Source: Salinibacterium sp. dk2585 (GTDB taxonomy: Bacteria > Actinomycetota > Actinomycetes > Actinomycetales > Microbacteriaceae). Taken from it: a stretch of 64,000 nt of DNA. The position numbers were made by a program, and so were the translations under genes. The stretch spans positions 310,001 to 374,000 of the forward strand of contig NZ_CP042856.1 in NCBI RefSeq assembly GCF_008001035.1, read 5' to 3'. Shown here in pieces: positions 51,959 through 62,186 of this stretch (positions within the stretch are counted from its first letter, which is position 1; every line of letters starts with the position of its first letter). The notes beneath the pieces were generated by a model. That model did not search any database. It was not told where the DNA came from and saw only the letters and a list, made by a program, of their open reading frames with translations.

Positions 51959-53146
51959 ATGGCAGACCGTATCGAGTCATCCGCGTTCAGTCTCACGGAG
52001 GAGCAGATCGCGATCCGCGAGGCGATCGACGACCTCTGTGAGCCGTTCGGCAACGAGTACTGGGCTCGGCATGACGCGGCGAGCACGTACCCGGAGGAGT
52101 TCGTCGACGCCGTCTATGAGGCGGGCTGGATGAGCATGCTCGTTCCGGAAGAGTATGGCGGAGGCGGTGCTGACATCCGCGATGCTGCCGTCGTGCTCGA
52201 GCAGATGGAGCGCAATGGATGCCACGCCGGCGCGGTGCGGGCGGGCATGTACACGATGGGGTCGATCCTGCGTCACGGTTCCGAGGAGCAGAAGGCGGAG
52301 TTCTTGCCGAAGATCGCCTCGGGTGAGCTGCGCCTGCAGTCCTTCGGCGTGACGGAACCGGATGCCGGCTCTGACACGACCCGCATCAAAACCTTCGCGG
52401 TGCGTGATGGCGACGAGTACGTCGTGAACGGCAACAAGATCTTCATCTCGCGCGTGCAGCACTCGGATCTCCTGCTGCTCCTGACCCGCACGACCAAGCG
52501 CGAGGACGCCACGAAGCCGAGCGATGGCTTCACTGTCCTCCTCGTCGACCTTCGCGAGGCGATCGAGAACGGCCAGATCGTGGCGACGCCCATCAAGACG
52601 ATGGTCAACCACGAGACCAACGAGCTCGCCATCCGTGACCTGCGGGTGCCGGTCGCGAACCGGATCGGCGAGGAGGGCAAGGGCTTCAAGGTCATCCTCT
52701 CGGGCATGAACTCTGAGCGGGTCATCGTCACGAGTGAGTACATCGGCGCGGGCTTCTACCTGCTCGACCGTGCGGTGCAGTACGCCAACGAGCGTGAGGT
52801 CTTCGGGCGCAAGATCGGCATGAACCAGGCCATCCAGATCCCGATCGCCCGCGCCTACGCGCAACTGCAGGCGGCCTCGCTCATGCGCTGGCGTGCCGCC
52901 GAAATGTACGCCGCCGGCGAGAACCCCCGCTTCGAGGTCAACGGCGCCAAGCTGCTCGCCTCCGAGGCGCTGTGGGCTGCGGCCGAGGCGGCCTTCGACA
53001 CCTTCGGTGGCTACGCGGCCGCCGAGGAGTACGGCATCGAGCGTCACTGGCGGGAGGCGCGTCTGCCCCGCACGGCTCCGATCAGCAACAACATCGTGCT
53101 CGCGGGCATCGCCCACGGCACCCTCGGCCTGCCGAAGTCCTTCTAA
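51959..53146 (+). CDS. Acyl-CoA dehydrogenase (cassette copy 2)
   Basis: 395 aa, same function as the protein at 12967 and nearly identical to it from residue 118 to about 360. Differences cluster in residues 30-115 and at 362-367 (HWREAR against AWRGAR). It keeps E253 in SGMNSERVIV as the likely base and lacks the YEGT motif. AGAGGAG site before the ATG. DNA of the central and C-terminal part is almost unchanged between copies even at silent sites, unlike the first 350 bp, which points to a recent conversion event. It heads the second cassette, where an MmgE/PrpD gene is missing after it. Confidence 0.92.
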   Translation: MADRIESSAFSLTEEQIAIREAIDDLCEPFGNEYWARHDAASTYPEEFVDAVYEAGWMSMLVPEEYGGGGADIRDAAVVLEQMERNGCHAGAVRAGMYTMGSILRHGSEEQKAEFLPKIASGELRLQSFGVTEPDAGSDTTRIKTFAVRDGDEYVVNGNKIFISRVQHSDLLLLLTRTTKREDATKPSDGFTVLLVDLREAIENGQIVATPIKTMVNHETNELAIRDLRVPVANRIGEEGKGFKVILSGMNSERVIVTSEYIGAGFYLLDRAVQYANEREVFGRKIGMNQAIQIPIARAYAQLQAASLMRWRAAEMYAAGENPRFEVNGAKLLASEALWAAAEAAFDTFGGYAAAEEYGIERHWREARLPRTAPISNNIVLAGIAHGTLGLPKSF

Positions 53147-53194
53147 GCTGCCGACCTCCACGTCACACGAGAACCCACACGCTAGGAGCACGCT

Positions 53195-54337
53195 ATGACC
53201 ACCGGCAAACCCACCATCGTCATCGTTGAGGAGGGCATGCGAGAGGGCATGCAGATCGAGAGTCGCGACATCCCGGTCGATGGCAAGATCCGTCTGCTCG
53301 ACGCGCTGTCTGCGACGGGGCTCAAGCACATCATCGTGGGCTCTTTCGTGAGCCCCAAGTGGACCCCGCAGATGGAACACGTCGAAGACGTCATCAACGG
53401 CTTCACTCCCGTCGAGGGGGTCGAGTACCAGGCGCTCGTGCTCAACGCGAAGGGTGCCGAGCGCCGCGAGGCCTACGCGCAGAAGCTCACGGTGCCCGAC
53501 CCGGCGCTGGGCCAGTCGCGCATCCACCTGTGCGACGTCTTCGTGCGGCGCAACACCAACCGCAGCCAGCAGGACGAGATCGATGCCACGCTCGCCATGG
53601 TCGCGGCGGCGAAGGACAAGGGCGTCACGCACGCCGAGATCAGCGTCAACGCCGCCTGGGGTTCGAACTGGCTGGGCGAGATCAGCGAAGACGAGCGGAT
53701 GCGCGTGCTCCAGTTGCAGCACGATGCCTGGACGGCGGCCGGCATACCCGTGACCCGCATCCACATCGGTGACCCCATGAGCTGGAACACGCCCTCGGCG
53801 ATGAGCTCCATGTTCCGTCGGCTGCTCGATACCTGGCCGGAGGTCAAGGAGTTCCACCTGCACCTGCACGATGCGCGCGGCATGGCGATGCTCTCGGCAT
53901 ATGCGGCCATGCAGCAGCTCGACGAGCGCCACACGCTCACGGTCGACACATCGATCGGCGGCATGGGTGGATGCCCGTACTGCGGCAATGGGCGCGCGAC
54001 CCGCATGATCCCGACGGAGGACTTCGTGCACCTGCTCGAATCCGAGGGCATCACAACGGGCATCGACCTGCGCAAGCTGATCGAGGCCGGCGTCATCGCT
54101 GAGGAAGTGGTCGGGCATCCGCTCTGGTCGAAGGTCACGGCGGCGGGGCCCCGCCCCACGGGCGCGGATGTCTATGCGATGGACATGCCGTTCGTCGAGA
54201 CATTCGAGCAGGCGCAGCACTTCCGGCTCGGACCCGACGTGTATGCGGGGGCAATGTCGCCCTGGCGCGAGCCGGTGCGCTCGCCCGTGCGCGACGACTA
54301 TGAGGCGCGGCTCGCGGCAGAGGGGGCAGGGCGATGA
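53195..54337 (+). CDS. HMG-CoA-lyase-like enzyme (copy 2)
   Basis: 380 aa, paralogue of the 15554 protein. REGMQ in place of RDGLQ, the HLHD metal pair and GGMGGCPYCGNGRATRMIPTEDF loop cysteine are all kept, so the unusual Glu is not a random change. Differences between copies are spread out and include many silent changes. Expected to cleave a 3-hydroxyacyl-CoA with a tertiary alcohol. CTAGGAGC precedes the ATG at 53195; the end overlaps the CoA-transferase. Confidence 0.85.
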   Translation: MTTGKPTIVIVEEGMREGMQIESRDIPVDGKIRLLDALSATGLKHIIVGSFVSPKWTPQMEHVEDVINGFTPVEGVEYQALVLNAKGAERREAYAQKLTVPDPALGQSRIHLCDVFVRRNTNRSQQDEIDATLAMVAAAKDKGVTHAEISVNAAWGSNWLGEISEDERMRVLQLQHDAWTAAGIPVTRIHIGDPMSWNTPSAMSSMFRRLLDTWPEVKEFHLHLHDARGMAMLSAYAAMQQLDERHTLTVDTSIGGMGGCPYCGNGRATRMIPTEDFVHLLESEGITTGIDLRKLIEAGVIAEEVVGHPLWSKVTAAGPRPTGADVYAMDMPFVETFEQAQHFRLGPDVYAGAMSPWREPVRSPVRDDYEARLAAEGAGR

Positions 54338-55578
54338 GCTCGATGGGGTCACTCGCAGGAGTGCGGGTCGTCGAGATCGGCACGAGCGTCGCAGTGCCCT
54401 ATGGCTGCCAGATCCTCGCGGACTTCGGTGCCGAGGTCATCAAGGTCGAGCGCCTGGGCGGCGGAGACGACGCGAGGGCGTGGGCCCCCGTCATCAAGGG
54501 GGTCTCGGTCACCTTCCTCGCGCTCAACCGCAGCAAGAAGTCCGTCGTCGTGAACTACAAGGATGAGCAGGGCGCCGAGGTGCTCGAGAAGCTCATCGCC
54601 TCGGCCGACGTGCTCGTGCAGAACCTGCGACCCGGCGCGCTCGCCGCCGCCGGGTTCACCTGGGAGCGGATGCGCGAGATCAACCCGCGCCTCATCTACG
54701 CCGAGATGACCGGCTACGGGCGCACGGGTCCGCGGAGCGAGCAGCCGGCCTACGACGCGATGCTGCAGGCCTATTCGGGTGTTGTCGCCATGACGGGAGC
54801 GGATGACGGGCCTCCGGCTCGCGTGCCGCTGTCGATCATGGACCTCGGCACGGGCATGTGGATCGCGCTCGGCGTCTTCGATGCCCTGCGCCGCCGCGAC
54901 CAGACGGGGGAGGGCGTGCACCTCGAGGCATCCCTCCTGCAGACGGCCCTGTCGTGGGTCGGCCCGGCGCTCATGAACGTCGCCGCGGGAGATCCCGTGC
55001 CGAAGCGGCTGGGCTCGGGCTTCGGCGGGAACGTGCCCAACGGCGCGTTCCCGGCATCCGACGGCTACGTATTCCTCTCTGTGGGCAACAACGAGAGCTT
55101 CTACCGCCTCCTCAAGGCCATCGAGGCACCCGAGCTGAAGTATGCGCCGGAGTTCGCCGACAACGTCACCCGCGTTGCCAACCGCGCGGTCGTGAATGCT
55201 CGTCTGGGCGAAGCGACGAGCCGCTTCACGATGGACGAACTACTCGAGCGTCTTGACCGCGCCCAGGTGCCGCACTCGGCGGTCAACACGCTCGACAAGG
55301 TCCTCGTCGATCCGCAGGTGCAGGCAATCGGTCAGCTCGAACAGCTTGACCATCCTCAGATGGGGCCGTTCACGATCGTGAACACCCCGCTCACCTTCGA
55401 CGGGGAGTACCTCGCCCACCGCGGGGCGCCCCCGGGACTCGGGGCAGACACCTCCGCGGTCCTCTCCGACATCGGGGTGACGCCCGAACAGCTCGAGGCG
55501 CTCGTGCAGGCGGGGATCGTCGAGGCAGCAAAGACCAGCACCGACACCGACACCGACACGCAGGGAGACGCACGATGA
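54334..55578 (+). CDS. CaiB/BaiF family III CoA-transferase (cassette copy 2)
   Basis: 414 aa, close paralogue of the 16696 protein with catalytic Asp at D170 (PARVPLSIMD). ATGA overlap with the lyase. The last residues read KTSTDTDTDTQGDAR, encoded by three tandem ACCGAC hexamers (55540-55557), a low-complexity tail not found in the other copy. The stop overlaps the hydratase start. Confidence 0.9.
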   Translation: MSSMGSLAGVRVVEIGTSVAVPYGCQILADFGAEVIKVERLGGGDDARAWAPVIKGVSVTFLALNRSKKSVVVNYKDEQGAEVLEKLIASADVLVQNLRPGALAAAGFTWERMREINPRLIYAEMTGYGRTGPRSEQPAYDAMLQAYSGVVAMTGADDGPPARVPLSIMDLGTGMWIALGVFDALRRRDQTGEGVHLEASLLQTALSWVGPALMNVAAGDPVPKRLGSGFGGNVPNGAFPASDGYVFLSVGNNESFYRLLKAIEAPELKYAPEFADNVTRVANRAVVNARLGEATSRFTMDELLERLDRAQVPHSAVNTLDKVLVDPQVQAIGQLEQLDHPQMGPFTIVNTPLTFDGEYLAHRGAPPGLGADTSAVLSDIGVTPEQLEALVQAGIVEAAKTSTDTDTDTQGDAR

Positions 55579-56378
55579 CCGATGGACTGCTCGCGGGTAC
55601 GCCCGACGAGGTGCTCTACGCACTCAACGACCACGTGGCGCGCATCACGATCAACCGGCCGGAGCGGCGCAATGCGATGAGCCGCCACACCGTCCAGTTG
55701 CTCACCGAGGCGTTCGTTGAGGCGGGGGAGGACCCGGAGGTCTGGGCCGTCGTTGTCACGGGCACCGGCGACAAGGCGTTCTGCGCCGGCGGTGACCTCA
55801 AGGAGATGAACAACATCGCCAAGGCCGGTCGCCAGGTCCACACCCCTATGACGGGCGCCTATCGGGACATGCTGGAGGTGGCGGCGGAGACGTACAAGCC
55901 CGTCATCGCCGCGATCAACGGGCACGCGCTCGCGGGAGGATGCGAGCTGGCGTTGGCCTGTGACATCCGGATCGCCGTGGAGGGCACGACGATCGGCCTG
56001 ACCGAGGCCAAGCGCGGCATGGGGGCCAACTTCGGTTCCATCGTGCTGCCGCGGCTCGTGCCTCGCGCCTATGCCATGGACATGCTCTACACGGGCCGCA
56101 TGGTTCCCGTCGAGGAGGCCGCCCAGATCGGACTCGTCAACAAGGTCGTCTCGCGCGAATCGTTCGCAGATGAGGTCGAAGGCTACGTGCGCAGCATCGT
56201 CGCCAACTCGCCGGTGTCGACGCGTCGCTACAAAGAGATGGCGGTGAAGGGCTGGGGGCTACCCCTCGCCTCGGCGCTGCGCCTCAATGTCGGGCCGAAC
56301 CCGTACACGAGCGAGGACCGCGCCGAGGGGGTCGCCGCGTTCGTCGAGAAGCGCGCACCCCAGTGGAAGAACAGGTAA
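55575..56378 (+). CDS. Enoyl-CoA hydratase/isomerase (cassette copy 2)
   Basis: 267 aa, paralogue of the 17907 protein, with both catalytic glutamates (GGCELALACDI, LTEAKRGMG) and FCAGGDL. Long stretches are identical in protein and in DNA to the first copy, including the C-terminal QWKNR. Last gene of the second cassette; no aldehyde dehydrogenase follows here. The LysR gene starts 71 bp on. Confidence 0.9.
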   Translation: MTDGLLAGTPDEVLYALNDHVARITINRPERRNAMSRHTVQLLTEAFVEAGEDPEVWAVVVTGTGDKAFCAGGDLKEMNNIAKAGRQVHTPMTGAYRDMLEVAAETYKPVIAAINGHALAGGCELALACDIRIAVEGTTIGLTEAKRGMGANFGSIVLPRLVPRAYAMDMLYTGRMVPVEEAAQIGLVNKVVSRESFADEVEGYVRSIVANSPVSTRRYKEMAVKGWGLPLASALRLNVGPNPYTSEDRAEGVAAFVEKRAPQWKNR

Positions 56379-56449
56379 CACGGCAGCACACGGTGTACGC
56401 GGCCACTGGCGGCCGACGGTGTCCCCCGGTTGTGGGGGAGAATGGCACT

Positions 56450-57442
<993 letters not shown>

Positions 57443-57547
57443 GGCGACCTTATCGGGGCCAAACAAAGGCTAAATCGACAGCGCGCAGGAGCGCTGTGAC
57501 GATGGATCCACAGCGGCAGAGTAGCCGCGGGAAACGGGGAACAGCCG

Positions 57548-59200
57548 ATGTCGGATCGCGTCACGGTAGCCGAAGCCGTCGGACGGACTCTTGCGCACCT
57601 CGGTGCGGGACACGTGTTCGGAGTTGTCGGGAGCGGCAACTTCCACGTCACCAACGCCATCCTGGACGGGGGTGTCGAATTCACCGCCGCGCGTCACGAG
57701 ATGGGCGCGGCCTGCATGGCGGATGCCTATGCGCGCCTCACCGGCAAGGTTGCCATCGTCAGTGTGCACCAGGGCTGCGGACTCACGAACGCCATGACCG
57801 GCATCGTCGAGGCCGCCAAGTGTCACTCGCCAGTGCTGGTCGTCTCGGGGGACACCGCCAATGGGCACGTCACCTCCAACTTCTACATCGACCAGGACGC
57901 GGCAGTGCGTGCCCTCGGTGCCGTGCCGGAGCGCATCCACTCGGCGAAGAGCGCCGTGAGCGACGCCGCTCGCGCCTTCCGCTCGGCCCTCTACGAGCGC
58001 CGCACGGTCGTGCTCTCGCTGCCGATCGACATCCAGGACGAACTCGTTGAGTGGAGCGTCGACAGCATTCCGGCGGCGAACGCCCCCGTACGTGCCGGGG
58101 CGTCGCAGCAGTCGGTCCGGGAGGTGCTCGAGCTCCTTGCAGAGGCTGAGCGTCCTGTCATCGTCGCGGGCCGCGGCGCCTGGGGCGCGGGGGCCGACCT
58201 TCGGGAACTCGGCGCTCGCATCGGCGCACTGCTCGTCACCTCTGCCGCGGGCCGCGGACTCTTCGTCGACGACGACTGGGCGCTCGACATCATGGGCGGC
58301 TTCGCCACCGACGGTGCTGCGGAACTCGTGCAGGATGCTGACGTGGTCCTCGCCTTCGGGGTCGCCCTCAACAACTGGACGACCCGCAGCGGCAGCCTTC
58401 TGGCGAACGCCAAGGTGGTGCAGGTCGATGACCGGCTCGACGCGATCGGATGGCACCGTCCCGTCGATGTCGGCGTCTGGGGTGACGCGAGGGAGGTTGC
58501 CCAGGCCCTCGTTCGCGAACTGCCGGGCTCGCGCGTCGGCTACCGCAGCGACGAAGTGGCTGTGAAGGTGCGCGAGTCGCGCTACTGGGCCGACCAAGCG
58601 GTCGAGTCGCGCGCTGAGGAGCGCCGCGTCGACCCGCGCGAGCTGAGCAACGCCCTCGAGCACATCCTCCCCACCGAGCGCGTCGTCGTGCCCGACGGTG
58701 GCAACTTCGCCTGCTACCCGGCGGCGCACCTGCGGGTGCCCGACGAGCGTGGCTTCTGCTTCCCCGCCTCGTTCCAGTCGATCGGCCTCGCGCTCTCGAG
58801 CGCGATCGGCGCCGCCGTGGCGTCGCCCGAGCGACTCGTCGTCGCGGGCATCGGCGATGGCGGCTTCATGATGAGCCTCGTCGAGCTCGACACGGCTGTG
58901 CGCCTGGGCCTCGGCATGGTCATCGTGATCTACAACGACAGCGCGTACGGCGCCGAGGTGCACCATTTCGAGCACGTGACCGACCAGCTGGAGACGGTCG
59001 TGTTCCCCGAGACCGACCTCGCGGCGATTGCGAGGGGCTTCGGATGCGATGCCATCACTGTCGAGACCCTCGACGACGTCGACGCCGTGAGCCTGTGGCT
59101 GGCCGGCCCCCGCGACCGCCCCCTCGTGATCGACGCCAAGGTCGCCAAGTTTGCCTCGTGGGTGCTCGCGCACGCACACCGGGTTGAGAAAGACGCGTAG
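57548..59200 (+). CDS. ThDP-dependent enzyme, acetolactate-synthase/benzoylformate-decarboxylase superfamily
   Basis: 550 aa with all three domains. The ThDP-activating Glu is E51 (ARHEMGAACMADAYARLTG), the middle domain has VIVAGRGAWGAGA, and the Mg-ThDP motif GDG(436-438)...YNDSAYGAE is intact. It lacks the regulatory and FAD-loop wording of true biosynthetic acetolactate synthase, so decarboxylation or carboligation of a 2-keto acid is more likely. It is much diverged from the mdlC at 3-776. Like that gene, it precedes a Fe3+-type ABC importer (64 bp gap with a small hairpin). Start at 57548 with CGGGGAA upstream. Confidence 0.83.
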   Translation: MSDRVTVAEAVGRTLAHLGAGHVFGVVGSGNFHVTNAILDGGVEFTAARHEMGAACMADAYARLTGKVAIVSVHQGCGLTNAMTGIVEAAKCHSPVLVVSGDTANGHVTSNFYIDQDAAVRALGAVPERIHSAKSAVSDAARAFRSALYERRTVVLSLPIDIQDELVEWSVDSIPAANAPVRAGASQQSVREVLELLAEAERPVIVAGRGAWGAGADLRELGARIGALLVTSAAGRGLFVDDDWALDIMGGFATDGAAELVQDADVVLAFGVALNNWTTRSGSLLANAKVVQVDDRLDAIGWHRPVDVGVWGDAREVAQALVRELPGSRVGYRSDEVAVKVRESRYWADQAVESRAEERRVDPRELSNALEHILPTERVVVPDGGNFACYPAAHLRVPDERGFCFPASFQSIGLALSSAIGAAVASPERLVVAGIGDGGFMMSLVELDTAVRLGLGMVIVIYNDSAYGAEVHHFEHVTDQLETVVFPETDLAAIARGFGCDAITVETLDDVDAVSLWLAGPRDRPLVIDAKVAKFASWVLAHAHRVEKDA

Positions 59201-59223
59201 CTCGACGAAGAGCAACGCGCCGC

Positions 59224-59247
59224 GACCCGGGCCAAGCGTCCCGGGTC
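59224..59247 (+). other. Small hairpin between ThDP enzyme and ABC genes
   Basis: GACCCGGG and CCCGGGTC arms (59224-59231, 59240-59247) with an 8-base loop, just ahead of the AAGGAAAGGAAG ribosome site of the ATPase gene. It may attenuate or stabilise the message. Confidence 0.45.
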
Positions 59248-59264
59248 TCAAGGAAAGGAAGAGC

Positions 59265-60392
59265 ATGAACACTGCGTCGATGCTGCAAGAGCGAGCGACG
59301 TTCGAGGCGGCAAATGCCGGCGAGGAACTCGCCGTCAACGTGCAGGGCCTCCATAAGAAGTTCGGCAAGGCAACCGCACTCGAGTCGCTTGACCTTGCGG
59401 TGCGCAAGGGCGAGTTCCTGGTGCTGCTTGGCCCCTCGGGGTGCGGCAAGACGACGACGATGCGGTCGATCGCGGGACTCGAGGTGCCGACCTCCGGCAC
59501 GATCGAGGTCGGGGGCCAGGTCGTATTCGACTCGTCCAAGGGCATTGACCGGGCGCCCGCCGACCGCAACATCGGCATGGTCTTCCAGTCTTACGCGATC
59601 TGGCCGCACCGCACGGTGCGCGAGAACGTCTCCTTCCCGCTGAAGATGCAGAAGGTTCCGCGCAAAGAGGCCGCCCAGCGTGTCGACGAGGTCCTTGCCC
59701 TCGTCGGACTTGAGGCGCAGGGCAGCCGCTCGGCCAGCATGCTGAGCGGTGGCCAGATGCAGCGCGTCGCCCTGGCCCGCAGCATCGTCATGAGCCCCGC
59801 CGTGCTGCTGCTCGATGAGCCGCTCTCCAACCTCGACGCCAAGCTTCGCGAGAAGCTCCGCGTCGAGCTCAAGCAGACGCAGCAGCGACTCGGCACGACC
59901 TCGATCTACGTCACGCACGACCAGGCCGAGGCGCTCGCGCTCGCCGACCGCGTCGTGCTCATGCGCAACGGCGTCATCGAGCAGGTCGCAGCGCCTCTCG
60001 AGCTCTACCGCAACCCCAAGACGCTCTTCGCCGCTGAGTTCCTTGGCACCAACAACCTCCTGAAAGGTCGCGCCGAGAACGGCACGGTCCTGCTCGACGA
60101 CTTCTCGCTGCCGACCGCGTACGCCGGTCCCGCTGGCGACGTGTCGATGTGCCTGCGGGCCGAGGACTTCACCGAGAACCCGCCAGAGGCCTGGGCTGGC
60201 GGGCGGGTCACGGGCCGCATCGAGGTATCGAGCCTGCTGGGCAGCCAGATCCAGTACTCGGTCCGGGTCGGCGGCACGCTGCTCGAGGTGCTCGTGCCCT
60301 TCGTCGAGCGCCTCGCCGCTCCCGGCGACACCATCACGCTCGGCGTCAAGGCGCAGGACGTGCGCTGCTTCCCCACGGTGGTGGAATCATGA
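59265..60392 (+). CDS. ABC importer ATP-binding protein (second Fe3+-type system)
   Basis: 375 aa. Walker A GPSGCGKT (56-63), FQSY Q-loop, LSGGQ (160-164), LLLDEP (E185), H218 and a TOBE-like C-terminal domain. Very similar in plan to the 806 protein but with a 20-residue N-terminal extension. Start at 59265 has AGGAAAGGAAG just upstream. ATGA overlap with the permease. Confidence 0.9.
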   Translation: MNTASMLQERATFEAANAGEELAVNVQGLHKKFGKATALESLDLAVRKGEFLVLLGPSGCGKTTTMRSIAGLEVPTSGTIEVGGQVVFDSSKGIDRAPADRNIGMVFQSYAIWPHRTVRENVSFPLKMQKVPRKEAAQRVDEVLALVGLEAQGSRSASMLSGGQMQRVALARSIVMSPAVLLLDEPLSNLDAKLREKLRVELKQTQQRLGTTSIYVTHDQAEALALADRVVLMRNGVIEQVAAPLELYRNPKTLFAAEFLGTNNLLKGRAENGTVLLDDFSLPTAYAGPAGDVSMCLRAEDFTENPPEAWAGGRVTGRIEVSSLLGSQIQYSVRVGGTLLEVLVPFVERLAAPGDTITLGVKAQDVRCFPTVVES

Positions 60393-62140
60393 CCGCACAA
60401 CTCACCGTCGACACGACGGCGATGCGTGCGGCCGAACCCGCCACGCCCCGTGGCCCGAAGGACAAGATCTGGCTGCTCCGTGCGCCCTACCTGATCCTCT
60501 TCGCGGTCATGGCCATTCTCGTGGTCGTGCCAATGGTGGTGCTGCTCGTCGCATCCTTCACCGACAGCGCGCCGCGCCCGGGTGACGCGATCGGCAACTT
60601 CACCCTCGACAACTACGCGGCAATCTTCTCCGCGCGGGGCCTCTCGGCGGCTGGCAACTCGGCGATCATCGCCTTCTTCGCCGGGTCGCTCGCGATGATC
60701 CTCGGCACCGCCATGGCCTGGCTCGCGGCGCGAAGCGACGTGCCGGGCCGGTCGATCGTGAGCATCGCGGGCATCATCCCGCTCTTCATCTCCGCCTTTG
60801 TCGGCGCGATGGCGTGGAGCCTGATCGCCTCACCCCAGGCCGGCTACATCAACCTCTTCTTCGATTGGATCGGGTGGGACGTCACCCTCAACGTCTATTC
60901 GCTGCCGGGGATCATCTTCGTGCAGGCGATCTACTACTCGCCCTACGCGTTCATCTTCGTCTTCGGTGCGCTGCGGCTCATGAACCCCGAGATGGAGGAG
61001 GCGGCGCTCATCCACGGCGCTCGCCAGCGCCACGTCGTGCGCTTCGTGACGCTGCCGATCATCCGCCCGGCGCTCCTGGGCGCGGCCGTGCTGACCTTCG
61101 CGCTCGTGCTTGAGGACTTCCCGATCCAGACGATCCTCGGTGCTGGCGGCGGCATCGAGACGCTGCCGACCATGGTGTACTCGCTCATGACGGTCGCCCC
61201 GTCGCAGATGAACCAGGCGAGCGCCCTCGGCATGACGCTGCTCGTCATCCTCGTCGCGATCATCGTCTTCCAGCGGATGCTGCTGAAGAACAAGTCGTAC
61301 ACGACCGTGAGCGGCAAGGGCTTCAAGCCCAGCGTCGTCAAGCTCGGCAAGTGGCGCTGGCCCGCCTTCGGCCTCGTCGCGCTCTACCTCATCATCGCAG
61401 TCGTGCTCCCGATCCTCGCCCTCGCGAAGGCGGCGTTCTCCGGAGCGCTCTACGTCGAGTCGTTTACGGACATCTTCGACCCGAGCACCTTCTCCACCGA
61501 TGTGTTCGTCGACACGGTCACGTCGGGGGCGTTCCTCGACGCGCTGAACAACAGCTTCGTCGCGGGCATCGCGGCCGCGATCTTCGGCGTCATCCTCTAC
61601 GTGGCCCTCGCATACTTCATCCAGCGCACGCAGATGAAGGGCCGCCGCCTGCTCGAGCAGCTCGCAACCGCCCCCGTCGCCATCCCGGCGCTCATCATGG
61701 GCCTCGCGTTCTTCTGGACCTGGGCGGTCGTGCCGCTCCCGGTCTATGGCACGCTCATCATCCTCGTGCTCGCCTACATCGCACGCCTCATCCCACAGGG
61801 CTACGGCGGCATCTCGGGCACGATGCAACAGATCGATGGCGACCTCGAGGCGGCCGCCAAGGTCGCTGGTGCTGGCAACCTCCGGGCCCTCACCTACGTG
61901 ACGCTGCCGCTGCTGCGGACGAGCATCATCTCCGCGGGCCTGCTCGTGCTGATCCTTTCGCTGCGCGAGCTCTCGTCCTCGATCTTCCTCTACACCTCCC
62001 AGACGCGCGTGCTCTCCGTGCTCGTCTTCGGGCAGTGGGAGAACGGCCAGTGGGACAAGGTCGCGGCAATGTCGCTCGCCTACAGCGCCATCCTTCTGGT
62101 CATCACGATCATCGGCGGCAAGTGGCTCAAGCCCGCGTAA
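60389..62140 (+). CDS. ABC importer permease, two fused membrane domains (second system)
   Basis: 583-aa membrane protein with an EAA loop in each half (EEAALIHGARQRHVV...LPIIRPAL and EAAAKVAGAGNLRAL...LPLLRTSI). Same fused design and operon order as the 1918 permease. The first helix begins about residue 34 after a polar leader. Works with the flanking ATPase and lipoprotein. Confidence 0.9.
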   Translation: MTAQLTVDTTAMRAAEPATPRGPKDKIWLLRAPYLILFAVMAILVVVPMVVLLVASFTDSAPRPGDAIGNFTLDNYAAIFSARGLSAAGNSAIIAFFAGSLAMILGTAMAWLAARSDVPGRSIVSIAGIIPLFISAFVGAMAWSLIASPQAGYINLFFDWIGWDVTLNVYSLPGIIFVQAIYYSPYAFIFVFGALRLMNPEMEEAALIHGARQRHVVRFVTLPIIRPALLGAAVLTFALVLEDFPIQTILGAGGGIETLPTMVYSLMTVAPSQMNQASALGMTLLVILVAIIVFQRMLLKNKSYTTVSGKGFKPSVVKLGKWRWPAFGLVALYLIIAVVLPILALAKAAFSGALYVESFTDIFDPSTFSTDVFVDTVTSGAFLDALNNSFVAGIAAAIFGVILYVALAYFIQRTQMKGRRLLEQLATAPVAIPALIMGLAFFWTWAVVPLPVYGTLIILVLAYIARLIPQGYGGISGTMQQIDGDLEAAAKVAGAGNLRALTYVTLPLLRTSIISAGLLVLILSLRELSSSIFLYTSQTRVLSVLVFGQWENGQWDKVAAMSLAYSAILLVITIIGGKWLKPA

Positions 62141-62186
62141 CTCGCGCCCGCCAACGCACACCACAGCAATCGAAAGGAAGCAAGCA

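Noticed and set aside
12967-56378. Composite transposon explaining the duplicated cassettes
   Set aside because: No transposase, inverted termini or target duplications were recognised at either cassette, and the copies differ in gene content, so an ordinary duplication with later conversion is simpler.
57548-59200. ilvB/biosynthetic acetolactate synthase
   Set aside because: Same superfamily, but there is no ilvN or ilvC next to it and it heads an ABC importer operon; annotated only as a ThDP enzyme.
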